The translations under genes and the position numbers were made by a program. From NCBI RefSeq assembly GCF_029263155.1, contig NZ_JAJCYB010000099.1:1-64000 (forward strand): DNA of 64,000 nucleotides, in the 5' to 3' direction. This document shows, piece after piece, positions 27,866 through 37,357 of this stretch; the first letter of the stretch is position 1, and each line of letters opens with the position of its first letter. This stretch comes from Pseudonocardia sp. (lineage in GTDB: Bacteria > Actinomycetota > Actinomycetes > Mycobacteriales > Pseudonocardiaceae). The notes beneath the pieces are model-generated. The model ran no database searches. It worked only from the letters and a program-made list of their open reading frames with translations, and was not told where the DNA came from.

Positions 27866-29448
27866 GCGCGCAGCTTCGCGTAGAGGGCGGTGCGCGAGAT
27901 GCCCAACTCCCTGGCCGCGGCGGACTTGTTGCCGCCGCACTCGGCGAGCACGGTGGCGATCACCGACGACTCGGCGCGCTCCAGCGGGGTGAGGGCGCGT
28001 CCGGTGGCCGCGACGCGGATCCCCTCGGGCAGCGCGTCCGCCCCGACGACCCCGGCCCGGGCGCGACCGGCCGCGTCACGCAGGGTCCGGACCAGCTCGG
28101 CGACGTTGCCGGGCCAGCCGTACCGGACCAACGCAGCCAGCGCATCCGGGGCGAGCACCAGGTTCCGGCCGTGCCGGCGCAGCTCCTGTCGGGCGAGCCC
28201 GGCGACCTCGTCGGTTCGCCTGCGCAGCGGCGGAAGGCTCACGGCGGAGGCGCCGATCGCGTCGAGCAGCGGCGCGTGGCCGTCGGGAGGGATCGTCACG
28301 CCGACCGGCCGCTGCTCGCCGGTCAGCGCCGTGGCGAGGGCCGGTACCGCGTGGGCCGACAGCACGTCGGCATGGCGCACCACCACGGGCATCCCGTGCG
28401 GGACGGTGACCGGGTGCGCGGCGTCGAGCACGGCGGTCTCCGGGCCGAACACCGTGCTCAGCAGCGTCGTGCGGCCGCTGCCCGGCTCACCCCGGACGGC
28501 GACCGGTCCGGTGGCGGCGAGGGCCCGCACCTGCGCGATGAGTCGGCCCCAGCGGTCGCGCCGCGGGCCCCGGGTCCGTGGTGCCGGTTCCGGGGCGGCC
28601 GGACCGATCACGCTCAGCACGGCGCCGGTCGTCGTCGGACCGTCCCTCACCAGCCGCAGGCGCGCGGTCAGGCTCGAGGGCAGCGTGACCTGCATGCCGT
28701 CGGCTCCGTGGCGCACCTCGTCCCAGATCGCGTGCTGCTCGAGGCCGAGTGCGGTGGCCGCGGCGTTCGCGATGACGACGTCGTCCCCGACGGTGAGCAC
28801 CGGCCCACTCGCGCTGCGCTGCTCGGTCAGGAAGGCGTCCAGCAGGGCGCGCTCCCGCCGGCTCGCCGCGTCGCGCAGGGCGGCCTGCACCTCGTCGACG
28901 AGCTTGCGCACCACCACCGCGAGCAGCGGCGAGGTGTCCTGCGCGCGGCACGTCACGTTGACCGCGCCGACGGTGCGCCGGGTCACCGGGTGCCGCACCG
29001 GTGCCGCGACGCACGTGACCTCGTGGAACCGCTGCACGAAGTGCTCCGATCCGCGCACGACGGCGAGCCCGCCGGTCTCCAGCGCGGTCCCGAGCCCGTT
29101 GGTACCGACCATCGCCTCGTCGAAGCAGAATCCCTGCACCACCGACAACCGGTCCAGTGCGCCGCGCAGCATCGGCTCGGACACCCAGCGCCAGACCACG
29201 CTGCCGCGGGCGTCGGACAGCGCGAGGCAGGACCGGTCACCGACCAGCATCTCGGCCATCCGCTCCATGATCGGCACGGCGACCCGGACGAGATGGGTGT
29301 CCAGGTCGGTCTCGACATGGGGTGGCTCGACGAATCGGGGGTCGACGCCGCTGATCCGCGACCGCCGCCACGACGTGAGGACCTCGCCACGGACGCCGTG
29401 CGGCTCCTCACCCGCATGGAACCGCTCCCACGCCGTACCGACCGTCAT
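27853..29448 (-). CDS. AcoR-like transcriptional regulator with degenerate AAA+ domain and Fis HTH
   Basis: A 531-residue regulator. The GAF region includes VVQGFCFDEAMVGTNGLGTALE and GAVNVTCRAQDTSPLL, as in AcoR/MimR activators. The central domain is shortened: the Walker A-like GEPGSGRTTL has Arg for Lys, and no GAFTGA loop is present. The Fis-type C terminus has NKSAAARELGISRTALYAKLRAYRR. Actinobacteria lack sigma-54, so it must work without it. ATG 29448 follows GGAGGGGG. It lies 45 nt downstream of the LLM monooxygenase gene, on the same strand. Its 3' end overlaps the convergent PPOX gene by 13 nt. Confidence 0.85.
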   Translation of the reverse strand: MTVGTAWERFHAGEEPHGVRGEVLTSWRRSRISGVDPRFVEPPHVETDLDTHLVRVAVPIMERMAEMLVGDRSCLALSDARGSVVWRWVSEPMLRGALDRLSVVQGFCFDEAMVGTNGLGTALETGGLAVVRGSEHFVQRFHEVTCVAAPVRHPVTRRTVGAVNVTCRAQDTSPLLAVVVRKLVDEVQAALRDAASRRERALLDAFLTEQRSASGPVLTVGDDVVIANAAATALGLEQHAIWDEVRHGADGMQVTLPSSLTARLRLVRDGPTTTGAVLSVIGPAAPEPAPRTRGPRRDRWGRLIAQVRALAATGPVAVRGEPGSGRTTLLSTVFGPETAVLDAAHPVTVPHGMPVVVRHADVLSAHAVPALATALTGEQRPVGVTIPPDGHAPLLDAIGASAVSLPPLRRRTDEVAGLARQELRRHGRNLVLAPDALAALVRYGWPGNVAELVRTLRDAAGRARAGVVGADALPEGIRVAATGRALTPLERAESSVIATVLAECGGNKSAAARELGISRTALYAKLRAYRR

Positions 29449-29493
29449 GAATGCCCCCTCCGCGCCGTCGCGTGTCCCCGACGATCGCACGGA

Positions 29494-30669
29494 TCAGCCC
29501 TTGTCGGTGAGCTCCTGCTGGTACTTCGCGGCCATGTGGTCGACGGCCGCCAGCTGGCTGGCCGCGTGCCCCTCCCGGGTCTGCGATGCGCGGCCGGCCG
29601 CGGCGAGCGTGCCGGCCGCCTGGTCCTGGAACTCGGGGAAGACGTGCTGGGCGATGAGCTCGAACGAACGATGCGTGGCGACCGGGTCGGCCCAGTCGTG
29701 CCCCATGATCAGCATCGCACCGAAGCCGCCGTTGCTCTGGGCGACCAGCTTGCGGACCTGCGCCTTCGCGTCCTCGACGGTGCCGATCGCCCCGATCCCC
29801 GCCTCGTTGACGAAGTCGATCATGCCCTTGATGTCGCCGCTGTCGGTCACCCCCATCTGTGGGAACGCGGCGACCTTCTGGAAGTAGTTGAACCAGTGCT
29901 CGATGCCGAACTCGACGTCACGATAGGCCTGCTCACGGGTCTCGGCGATGTGCATGAGCCCGACGAGGCGCCAGCCGGAACGGTCGGGGGTCGGCTGACC
30001 GTAGTGCGCGGCCCGCTCCTCGACGACACCCCAGTGGTGGGCGAGGGCGTCGAACCCGTCCTGGGTGAGGGTGGCGCCGATCGAGAGCAGGCCGACACCG
30101 TGCCGCCCGGCCAGCCGGGGCCCGGTGGGTGAGGCGACGGCGGCGACCGCGATGTCGAAGCACGGGTCGGTGTAGGGCCGCAGCTGCAGCTGCGCGTCGA
30201 TGAGGTTGTGCGTCCTGGTCTGCTGGGTGACCGACTCGCCACGGAGCAGCCGCATGATGATGTCGAGGTTGACATCGAGCAGCTCACGCGTGTCGGTGGG
30301 GTTGAGCCCGATCATCGACGAATCGGTCGGCAGCGACCCGGGGCCGACACCGAGCATCGTCCGTCCACGGGTGAGGTGGTCGAGAAGCACCATCCGGTCG
30401 GCCACCCACAGCGGGTTGTGGTAGGCGACCGAGGTGACGCCGGTTCCCAGCTTGATGTGCCGGGTGCGCTCCGCGGCGGCCGCGATGAAGATCTCCGGCG
30501 ACGCGATGATCTCACTTCCGGCCGAGTGGTGCTCCCCGATCCAGGCTTCGTCGTAGCCCAGCGCGTCGAGGTGCTCGACGAGCTTGAGGTCGCGCTGGAT
30601 GGCCAGCGTCGGGTTCTGGCCGGGGGCGTGGAACGGGGCGAGGAAGGTGCCGAAGCGCAGACGGGTCAT
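29494..30669 (-). CDS. LLM-class flavin-dependent monooxygenase
   Basis: A 391-residue bacterial-luciferase-like TIM barrel: RFGTFLAPFHAPGQNP at the start, LDALGYDEAWIGEHHSAG (flavin site), ERTRHIKLGTGVTSVAYHNPL and GRTMLGVGPGSLPTD, with a long C-terminal cap. Such two-component monooxygenases use reduced FMN and O2 on alkanes, terpenoids or sulfonates (limonene monooxygenase is a close type). The start at 30669 matches the family N terminus. It is probably co-transcribed with, and controlled by, the downstream AcoR-like regulator. Confidence 0.9.
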   Translation of the reverse strand: MTRLRFGTFLAPFHAPGQNPTLAIQRDLKLVEHLDALGYDEAWIGEHHSAGSEIIASPEIFIAAAAERTRHIKLGTGVTSVAYHNPLWVADRMVLLDHLTRGRTMLGVGPGSLPTDSSMIGLNPTDTRELLDVNLDIIMRLLRGESVTQQTRTHNLIDAQLQLRPYTDPCFDIAVAAVASPTGPRLAGRHGVGLLSIGATLTQDGFDALAHHWGVVEERAAHYGQPTPDRSGWRLVGLMHIAETREQAYRDVEFGIEHWFNYFQKVAAFPQMGVTDSGDIKGMIDFVNEAGIGAIGTVEDAKAQVRKLVAQSNGGFGAMLIMGHDWADPVATHRSFELIAQHVFPEFQDQAAGTLAAAGRASQTREGHAASQLAAVDHMAAKYQQELTDKG

Positions 30670-30925
30670 GGTCCGATGATGACTCGCGTCACAGGCGATG
30701 AGGTGTGCGGATTCCGTACAGGAGGGACCTTTGTGCCGACCGTCGCGTTGACGTGTTGTGTCGTGCCGTTTCCGGATCATGTCCCCCGGATAACTCCTGG
30801 TCACAGCATCGGCGTGTCCCCCTCTTCCTCTTGTCGAACGGCTTCCCGCGCCGGATCGTCCTGCGCCGTACAACTCAATTGCGTCCACCTGTCGTAGGGG
30901 GCGCTGGACCAGAGGATGGCGTTCC

Positions 30926-31438
30926 ATGAAGCTGCCTGTTGCGCTGGCGCTCGTCGTCGGCATCGTCGGCGGGATCCTGACCTGGCTCTACGTCGGCCCG
31001 CTCGCCGGCCTCGGCCTGTTCATCCCGGCCACCTTCCTCGGGGCCGCGAGCTTCTTCGCGGCCGGCGGGGATCTCGACGCACTGAAGAAGTCGGTGCCCG
31101 CCAACCTCTGGGGCGTCGCGTGGGCCACCGTCGCGCTGATCCTGATCGGTCTGACGACGAGCCCGCTCCTGATCGGGGTGATCGTCGGCGGCCTGACCGG
31201 GGTGATGATCCTCGGTGCGCTGCTCCCGGCGCTGGGTTTCGTCCCGGGCCACGTGATCGGGTACGCCTCGACCGCGGGCTTCGGCCTGCTCAGCGGGGCT
31301 GCCGGGACCGACTTCTCGCTGCCGACCGGCCCGTTCACGGTCATGGCCATCTCGTTCGTCGTCGGCGGGCTGTACGGCTACGCCGGAGCCCTCCTGGTCG
31401 GCAGGCTCGTCAGCGCCCGCGCCCCGCAGGCGGCCTGA
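30926..31438 (+). CDS. DUF1097 family membrane protein
   Basis: A 170-residue, five- to six-helix protein (MKLPVALALVVGIVGGILTW, GLGLFIPATFLGAASFFAAGG, then repeated Gly-rich helices). The length and the FIPATFLGAASFFAAGG pattern fit the DUF1097 family (E. coli YcdZ type), whose role is unknown. ATG start with AGAGGATGG upstream. The 256-bp gap before it holds no supported gene. Confidence 0.75.
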   Translation: MKLPVALALVVGIVGGILTWLYVGPLAGLGLFIPATFLGAASFFAAGGDLDALKKSVPANLWGVAWATVALILIGLTTSPLLIGVIVGGLTGVMILGALLPALGFVPGHVIGYASTAGFGLLSGAAGTDFSLPTGPFTVMAISFVVGGLYGYAGALLVGRLVSARAPQAA

Positions 31439-31510
31439 ACGCGGGGGCGACCGGGCCGGCGTGGTCGCGCCCGGCACCTCCTGGGCGGCGGGGCTGGCTA
31501 GCCTGGGCCG

Positions 31511-34500
31511 GTGGCCCCCGAGCTGACCCTGCTCCCGCGGGTCGCCCACCGCGGCCGGGAGATCACCGGGCCCCGGCTGCGCGGCCTGCTGGCGCTGCTC
31601 GCGGCCGATCTGCGCGCCGGCGCCGGCACCGCCCGCCTCGTGGACGGGCTGTGGCCCGACGGGCGGCCCGAGAACCCGACCAAGGCCCTGCAGATCCTCG
31701 TGTCGCGCGCCCGGGCGCAACTCGGGGCGGGGGTCATCGCCACGACGGCGACGGGCTACCGGCTGGCCGTGGACGAGGGCCAGGTCGATGCGGCCGCGCT
31801 GCTGCGCCACGTTGCGGCGGCCACCGAGCTCCAGCGCACCGCCGACCACGCCGGTGCGCTGGACACGGCCGAGGCCGGGCTGGCGCTGTGGGACGGCACC
31901 GGCGACATCGAGGCGGGCGATCCGGTCGCGGAGCTGCGTCGCCACCGGATGGCGGCGGTCCGGACGCTGCGGCGGGTCCGGGCGCTGGCCCTGGCCCACC
32001 TCGGTCGCCGCGACGCGACCGCGCTCGCGGAGCTGCACCGTGAGCACCCCCGCGACGAGGAGGTGCTGCTGGAGCTGCTGCGGGCCGAGGCCGCGACCGC
32101 GGGGCCGTCCGCGGCACTGGCCCGCTACGACACCTTTCGCCGGACCCTGCGCGACGAGCTGGGCACCGACCCCGGCCCGGCGCTGCGGGCGTGGGCACAG
32201 GACCAGCTGCGGAGCCAGGGGCCCGAGGTGCGCCGCGGGGTCGCGTACGAGCCCAACGAGCTGCTCGGGCGCGATGCCGACGCCGCCGCGGTCGGGGAAC
32301 TGCTCCGCCGGGCCCGAGTGACGTCCATCGTCGGGCCGGGGGGCCTGGGCAAGACCCGGCTGGCCCACGTCGTCGCCCGGCAGGCCGAGCACCGGGTCGT
32401 GCACCTGGTGGCGCTCGCCGGGCTCGGCAGCGCCGGCGAGGTGGTCGGCGAGGTGGCCTCGGCGCTGGGGCTCGGCGAGTCGCGGCACCGCGCGGCGGTG
32501 GATCCCGACGTCGTGACCGGAATCCTCGGTGCGCTCGGCACGGGGCCCACGCTGCTGGTGCTGGACAACTGCGAGCACGTCCTGGACGGGGTCGCGGACC
32601 TCGTGCGGGTGCTCGTCGCGATGACGCGCGATCTCACGGTGCTCACCACCAGCCGCGCGCCGCTGGGTCTGACCTCGGAGTCGGTGTACCCGCTGCCCGA
32701 GCTGACGCTGCCCGTCACCGTGGAGCTGTTCGGGCGGCGGGCGCGAGCGGCCCGGGCGGGTGTCGAGCTGCCCGCACCGGTGGTCGAGGACCTGTGCCGC
32801 CACCTCGACGGGCTGCCACTGGCGGTGGAGCTGGCCGCGGCGCGGACCCGGGTCATGTCCGTCGCGGAGATCGCCCGGCGCCTCGACGACCGGTTCGCGC
32901 TGCTCCGCGGCGGAGCGCGGGACGCCCCGGAGCGGCATCGCACGCTGCACGCCGTCGTCGACTGGAGCTGGAACCTGCTCGACCCGGCCGGGCGGGCGGC
33001 GTGGCGGGCGCTGTCGCTGTTCCCCGGCGGATTCACCGCCGGCGCCGCGGCGCACCTGGTCGGCGGACCCGCCCGCGGGGACGTGCTCGGGGTCCTGGAG
33101 CACCTGGTCGACCAGTCCCTGCTGGCGGTGGACGACACCGGCTCCGAGGTCCGCTTCCGGATGCTGGAGACCGTGCGCGAGTTCGGCGCCGCCCGCCGGG
33201 ACGAGGCCGGCGAGACCGAGGCGGCGATCGACGGCCTGCTCGCCTGGGCCCGCGACCTCGGTGTGGCGCACCACGCGGCCCCGTTCGGCCCCGACCCGGC
33301 CACCGCGCTCGCCCGGGTGTCGGCCGAGCAGGACAATCTCGCGTTCGCGCTGCGGCACGGACTCGAACGCTGCGACGGCGCCACCGTCGCGGCCGTGACC
33401 GCCGTGCTCGCCGGCCTGTACACGTTCGGCTCCGAATCGCTGCGGATGGTGGCGCTGGTGCGCGACACGTCCGGAGTCCTGTCCCGCTTCCGGCCCGGGC
33501 CCGCCCACGTCGAGGTCGCCCGGACCGCCGCCACGCTCGCGGTCGCCACCCAGTTCAGCCTGTTCGGCGCGCGGGCCACCCGAGCGCTGGTCCTGCTGCG
33601 CCGGCTTCCGCCCGCCCCCGCCGACACCCCGGTCCGGGCGATGGCCACGGTGCTGGCCGCCGCCCCCGAGGTCCTCGGCCCGGACCCGGAACCGCTGCGG
33701 CGGATGTGCGGGTCGGCGGAGCCGCTGCTGGCCGGGATCGCCCGCGGTGTCGCGATCTACGTTCACGCGCACGCGAACGACCCGGCCGGCGCGCGGGGGG
33801 CGGCCGAGTCGATGGTGGCCTCGTTCCACGTCACGGAGCATCCGTACCTGTGGGTGCTCGCCCGCGCGCTGCTCGTGGAGAAGCTGCTGCTCACCGGCGA
33901 CGCCGCCGCGGCGCTGCCGCGCATGCGCGAGATGCAGCGGCTGCTCGACGGGTTCGGTGACTCCGCAGACGCGTTCCAGATCCGCTGGGCCGCCGCGCTC
34001 GCCCACCTGCAGGCGGGCGACCCGGACGAGGCCGAGCGCCTGCTGGACGGGGCCGAACCGAGCCGGGCCGCGGGCTTCACCTTCGACGTCGAGCTGCGGG
34101 CGGAGATCGCGCTCGCCCGGGGCGCCCTCGATACGGGCCTGGGGCTGTGGCGCCGCGCCGTGACGCGGCTGCGTGACACCGAGGGCCTCGACGTCGACCC
34201 GACCGGCCTGGAGCCGTGGGCGCTGGAGATACACGCCACCGCAGTGGTGGCCCACGCGCGCCACGGGCGGCTGGACCTCGTCGCCGACATCGCCACCGAC
34301 CTCCCGCACACCCTGGCCGCGATGCTCGACACCCCGGTCGACCGGCCGCCGGGGTACTTCGTCGTCTACCCGCTGTGGGGTGCGTTCCTGCTGGCCCAGG
34401 CCATGCTCGAGCTGGCGGAGGGACGGGACGGTGCGACCGCCGCGCGCATGATCGCCCTGGCACAGGCCCTGCACTACCCGCAGCAGGCACCGACGATGGC

Positions 34501-34645
34501 GGCCCGGCACGCCGTCGACCTCGCCCGGCGCGCCGGCGGGCCGGCGTACGACGAGGCGGTGTCGTCGTACGCCGGCCTGGACCCCGAGGGCCTGCGCCGG
34601 GCGGCGCAGGAGCTGCTGGGTCAGCGGGACGGGTCGCGCTCGTAG
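31511..34645 (+). CDS. AfsR-like regulator (OmpR-type DNA-binding, BTAD, NB-ARC ATPase, TPR-like tail)
   Basis: A 1044-residue regulator. It has a winged-helix domain (residues 1-85: GPRLRGLLALLAADLRAG, ALQILVSRARAQLG, ATGYRL), a bacterial transcriptional activation domain (about 90-225), an NB-ARC/AAA switch with P-loop GPGGLGKTRL (Lys281), LLVLDNCEH and LTTSRAPLG, and a helical-repeat C terminus. The family controls specialised metabolism and stress genes in actinobacteria. Its end overlaps the convergent exporter permease gene by 25 nt. The target is unknown. Confidence 0.9.
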   Translation: MAPELTLLPRVAHRGREITGPRLRGLLALLAADLRAGAGTARLVDGLWPDGRPENPTKALQILVSRARAQLGAGVIATTATGYRLAVDEGQVDAAALLRHVAAATELQRTADHAGALDTAEAGLALWDGTGDIEAGDPVAELRRHRMAAVRTLRRVRALALAHLGRRDATALAELHREHPRDEEVLLELLRAEAATAGPSAALARYDTFRRTLRDELGTDPGPALRAWAQDQLRSQGPEVRRGVAYEPNELLGRDADAAAVGELLRRARVTSIVGPGGLGKTRLAHVVARQAEHRVVHLVALAGLGSAGEVVGEVASALGLGESRHRAAVDPDVVTGILGALGTGPTLLVLDNCEHVLDGVADLVRVLVAMTRDLTVLTTSRAPLGLTSESVYPLPELTLPVTVELFGRRARAARAGVELPAPVVEDLCRHLDGLPLAVELAAARTRVMSVAEIARRLDDRFALLRGGARDAPERHRTLHAVVDWSWNLLDPAGRAAWRALSLFPGGFTAGAAAHLVGGPARGDVLGVLEHLVDQSLLAVDDTGSEVRFRMLETVREFGAARRDEAGETEAAIDGLLAWARDLGVAHHAAPFGPDPATALARVSAEQDNLAFALRHGLERCDGATVAAVTAVLAGLYTFGSESLRMVALVRDTSGVLSRFRPGPAHVEVARTAATLAVATQFSLFGARATRALVLLRRLPPAPADTPVRAMATVLAAAPEVLGPDPEPLRRMCGSAEPLLAGIARGVAIYVHAHANDPAGARGAAESMVASFHVTEHPYLWVLARALLVEKLLLTGDAAAALPRMREMQRLLDGFGDSADAFQIRWAAALAHLQAGDPDEAERLLDGAEPSRAAGFTFDVELRAEIALARGALDTGLGLWRRAVTRLRDTEGLDVDPTGLEPWALEIHATAVVAHARHGRLDLVADIATDLPHTLAAMLDTPVDRPPGYFVVYPLWGAFLLAQAMLELAEGRDGATAARMIALAQALHYPQQAPTMAARHAVDLARRAGGPAYDEAVSSYAGLDPEGLRRAAQELLGQRDGSRS

Positions 34646-35403
34646 AGCCTGCGGGCCCACAGGTAACTGGCGATTGTGATCGCCAGGCACCAGCCGATCG
34701 CGAGCAGTGCGCTGTCGAGCGGTCCGCCGGTCAGCAGGCCCCGCAGCGTTTCGATGATCGGGGTGAACGGCTGGTTCTCGGCGAACCAGCGCAGGCCGGC
34801 GGGCATGGACTCGGTCGGCACGAAACCGCTGCTCAGGAACGGCAGGAAGGTCAGCGGCATCGGCAGGTTGCTGGCCGTCTCCACGCTCTTGCTGACCATG
34901 CCCAGGGCCACCGACAGCCAGGTCAGCGCGACGGAGACCAGCACCAGGATCCCCCACGCGCCGAGCCACCCCAGCGGCCCGGCCGAGGGCCGGAATCCGA
35001 TCAGCAGCGCCACCCCGACGACCGCCAGCACGCACACCATCGACTGCACGACGCTGCCGACGACGTGCCCGGTCAGGACCGAGGCCCGGGAGATGGACAT
35101 GGTGCGGAACCGGGCGACGATCCCCTCGACCATGTCCATCGCGACGGTGATCGCGGTGCCCTGTGCGGCCGACGCCACGGCGATCAGCAGGATGCCCGGC
35201 GTCAGGTACTGCAGGTACTCGGTGCGGCCGCCCCCGACCCCGAGCCCCGCACCGAGGGTGCCGCCGAAGACGTAGACGAACAGCAGCAGGAGCACCACCG
35301 GCAGGCCGATGAGCATCAGTGTCAGCGACGGGTAGCGCAGCAGGTGGCGCAGGCTCCGGCGCACCATGGTCGCCGAGTCGCGCAGTGCGTACGTCGTGGT
35401 CAT
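34621..35403 (-). CDS. DrrB-like ABC-2 permease
   Basis: A 260-residue permease: N-terminal amphipathic lead (ALRDSATMVRRSLRHLLRYPSL), six membrane helices, and the ABC-2 signature SAAQGTAITVAMDMVEGIVARFRTM. It closely follows the DrrB daunorubicin-exporter layout. Translationally coupled to the upstream ATPase (4-nt overlap). It would export hydrophobic drugs or glycolipids. Confidence 0.9.
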   Translation of the reverse strand: MTTTYALRDSATMVRRSLRHLLRYPSLTLMLIGLPVVLLLLFVYVFGGTLGAGLGVGGGRTEYLQYLTPGILLIAVASAAQGTAITVAMDMVEGIVARFRTMSISRASVLTGHVVGSVVQSMVCVLAVVGVALLIGFRPSAGPLGWLGAWGILVLVSVALTWLSVALGMVSKSVETASNLPMPLTFLPFLSSGFVPTESMPAGLRWFAENQPFTPIIETLRGLLTGGPLDSALLAIGWCLAITIASYLWARRLYERDPSR

Positions 35404-36398
35404 CGGGCCTGCTCCTTCGTGGGGTTCGCGGGGGATGGACGGGCCGACGCAGGAGACCCGGGACGGGTCGGGCCGGTGAGGGCCAGGAAGACGTCGTCGA
35501 GGTCGGGGGTGTGCACGGTCAGCTCCTCGACGTCGACGGCGGCCGCGTCCAGGCGGTCGAGCAGCCCGCGCAGCGACCGCACGCCACCGTCACCGGGTAC
35601 CTGCAGCGTGAGCGCCTCGTCGTCACGGGTCGCGGTGTCGAACATCTCGGCCGCGGAGGCCAGCGCGGGACCGTCGGCGAAACGCAGGGTGACGTGGCCG
35701 CCGGGGACGCGCCGCTTGAGCTCGGCGGCCGTGCCCTCGGCGACGACGTGCCCACCGTCGAGCAGGGCGATCCGGTCGGCGAGCCGGTCGGCCTCCTCCA
35801 GGTACTGCGTGGTCAGGAAGATCGTGACGCCACCGGCCACGAGGCCGCGGATGATCTCCCACATCACGCGGCGGCTGCGCGGGTCCAGGCCGGTGGTGGG
35901 CTCGTCGAGGAAGATCACGCGCGGGTCACCGACCAGCGTCATGGCGAGGTCGAGGCGACGCTTCATGCCGCCGGAGAACGTCGCGACGGCCTGGCCGGCC
36001 GCGTCGACCAGGTCGAACCGTTCCAGCAGCTCGTCGGCGCGTCGCCGCCCCTCGGCCCGACCCAGGTGGCGCAGGTCGGCCATCAGGATCAGGTTCTCGC
36101 GGCCGGTCAGCAGACCGTCGACGGCCGAGAACTGCCCGGTGACGCCGATCGCGGCGCGCACGGCGTCCGGCTCGCGGGCCAGGTCGTGGCCCGCCACCCG
36201 GAGCTCGCCGCCGTCAGCCGGGATCAGCGTGGACATGATCTGGACGGCGGTGGTCTTGCCGGCGCCGTTCGGCCCGAGCAGCGCGAAGATCGTCCCGGTC
36301 GGCACGTCCAGGTCGATACCGTCGAGCACCGGCGTGTCGCCGTAGGACTTGCGCAGTCCCGTCGCCGCGATGGCGGACGGTGGAGGTGAGTCGGTCAT
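35400..36398 (-). CDS. DrrA-like ABC transporter ATP-binding protein
   Basis: A 332-residue subunit: Walker A GPNGAGKT (42-49), FSGGMKRRLDLAMTLVG signature, VIFLDEPTTGLDPRSRRVMW, and the switch loop FLTTQYLEEADRLADRI. The C-terminal domain is of the DrrA kind (LTVHTPDLDDVFLALTG), which binds the permease partner. It pairs with the 34621-35403 permease. The MerR-type regulator gene lies 78 bp upstream on the same strand and may control or sense the transported drug. Confidence 0.93.
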   Translation of the reverse strand: MTDSPPPSAIAATGLRKSYGDTPVLDGIDLDVPTGTIFALLGPNGAGKTTAVQIMSTLIPADGGELRVAGHDLAREPDAVRAAIGVTGQFSAVDGLLTGRENLILMADLRHLGRAEGRRRADELLERFDLVDAAGQAVATFSGGMKRRLDLAMTLVGDPRVIFLDEPTTGLDPRSRRVMWEIIRGLVAGGVTIFLTTQYLEEADRLADRIALLDGGHVVAEGTAAELKRRVPGGHVTLRFADGPALASAAEMFDTATRDDEALTLQVPGDGGVRSLRGLLDRLDAAAVDVEELTVHTPDLDDVFLALTGPTRPGSPASARPSPANPTKEQAR

Positions 36399-36476
36399 GG
36401 TCGCAGCGTGTGCGTGGTCGGTCTTGCGCCGGTTTCACTGCGGTTTCACCGGCCGGCGCCAGATCCACGCCGGGCC

Positions 36477-37310
36477 TCAGGACCCCGGAGCCCGGCCGCC
36501 CCCGGTCCGGAACACCGGCCAGCCGATCTCCGTGCGCCAGGACCCGGCCACGGCCGTGTCCGACGGGCCCACCAGGTAGCGCTCGCGCACCGGCCCGGCC
36601 ACGGCCATCGCCTGCTCCGCGACCCACGAGCCCAGCGCACCGTAGGTGACGTCGATGTCGTCGTGCGGCCCGGGGTGCACCGTCACCGCCAGCTCTGCAG
36701 TCGGAAGGACCAGCGGATGCACCCGGCCCTCGACGGGCGGATCGGCCACCGGCACGAAGACCGTGGCCGATCCGCGTTCCTCGGTGAACAGCGCGTTGCC
36801 GTAGAGACCGCCGCGGGGCCCGGTGGGTTCGCAGCGCCTCCGCCGCAGCACCGCGTCGAGCTCGGCCGCGGCGTCGCGGTAGAAGTCGAGGACTCCCTCC
36901 AGGTCCACCGTCGCGACGATCGCGGCCACCGTCGTCGCGGCCTCCCGTCGCAACTCCGTCACGATCGGGGCGGGGGACGGGGCGAGGAGCCTGCGCAACG
37001 CCGTCACCGCCTCGCGGGTGCGATCGAGTTGCTCCTCCAGGCGCGCGAGATGGGCGGCGACGAGCGCGCCGCGGGCGTCCGGGTCGGTGGTGGCCAGCAC
37101 CTCACCGACGTCGCGCACGGGCATGCCCAGCTCGCGGAACCGGTGGATGACCTGTGCCGTGGGCACCTGCGCCGTCGAGTAGTAGCGGTAGCCGGTGTGG
37201 GGGTCCACGGACTCGGGTTCGAGCAACCCGGCGCTGTGGTATCGGCGCAGCGTCCGCACGCTGAGGTGGGTGATTCGGGAGAAGTCGCCGATCGTGAGCC
37301 GAGCCTGCAT
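36477..37310 (-). CDS. MerR-family regulator with GyrI-like drug-binding domain (TipAL/BmrR type)
   Basis: A 277-residue regulator. The MerR HTH (LTIGDFSRITHLSVRTLRRYHSAGLLEPESV) and the DPHTGYRYYSTAQV wing are followed by a dimer coiled coil (HLARLEEQLDRTREAVTALRRLL) and a C-terminal GyrI-like ligand domain (ELAVTVHPGPHDDIDVTYGALGSWV). Ligand-bound relatives twist a promoter with a long spacer. The palindrome at 37321-37347 just upstream is the likely operator, shared with the divergent SnoaL-like gene. Confidence 0.92.
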   Translation of the reverse strand: MQARLTIGDFSRITHLSVRTLRRYHSAGLLEPESVDPHTGYRYYSTAQVPTAQVIHRFRELGMPVRDVGEVLATTDPDARGALVAAHLARLEEQLDRTREAVTALRRLLAPSPAPIVTELRREAATTVAAIVATVDLEGVLDFYRDAAAELDAVLRRRRCEPTGPRGGLYGNALFTEERGSATVFVPVADPPVEGRVHPLVLPTAELAVTVHPGPHDDIDVTYGALGSWVAEQAMAVAGPVRERYLVGPSDTAVAGSWRTEIGWPVFRTGGGRAPGS

Positions 37311-37320
37311 GCGCGCACTC

Positions 37321-37347
37321 TGGACCCTCCTCCCGGGAGAGGGTCCA
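37321..37347. promoter_or_regulatory. MerR-type palindromic operator
   Basis: TGGACCCTC at 37321-37329 is mirrored perfectly by GAGGGTCCA at 37339-37347 across 9 nt. The arms match the GACCCTC/GAGGGTC dyads typical of TipAL/BmrR-type regulators. It lies between the divergent regulator (start 37310) and the small NTF2-like gene (start 37358). Confidence 0.8.
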
Positions 37348-37357
37348 CGGTGGTCCG

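Noticed and set aside
30875..35035. Minus-strand open frame of 1386 codons
   Set aside because: It lies antisense to the AfsR-like gene and neighbours, and is open only because of GC-rich third positions; its composition (His/Arg/Gly/Pro/Gln) is unlike proteins.
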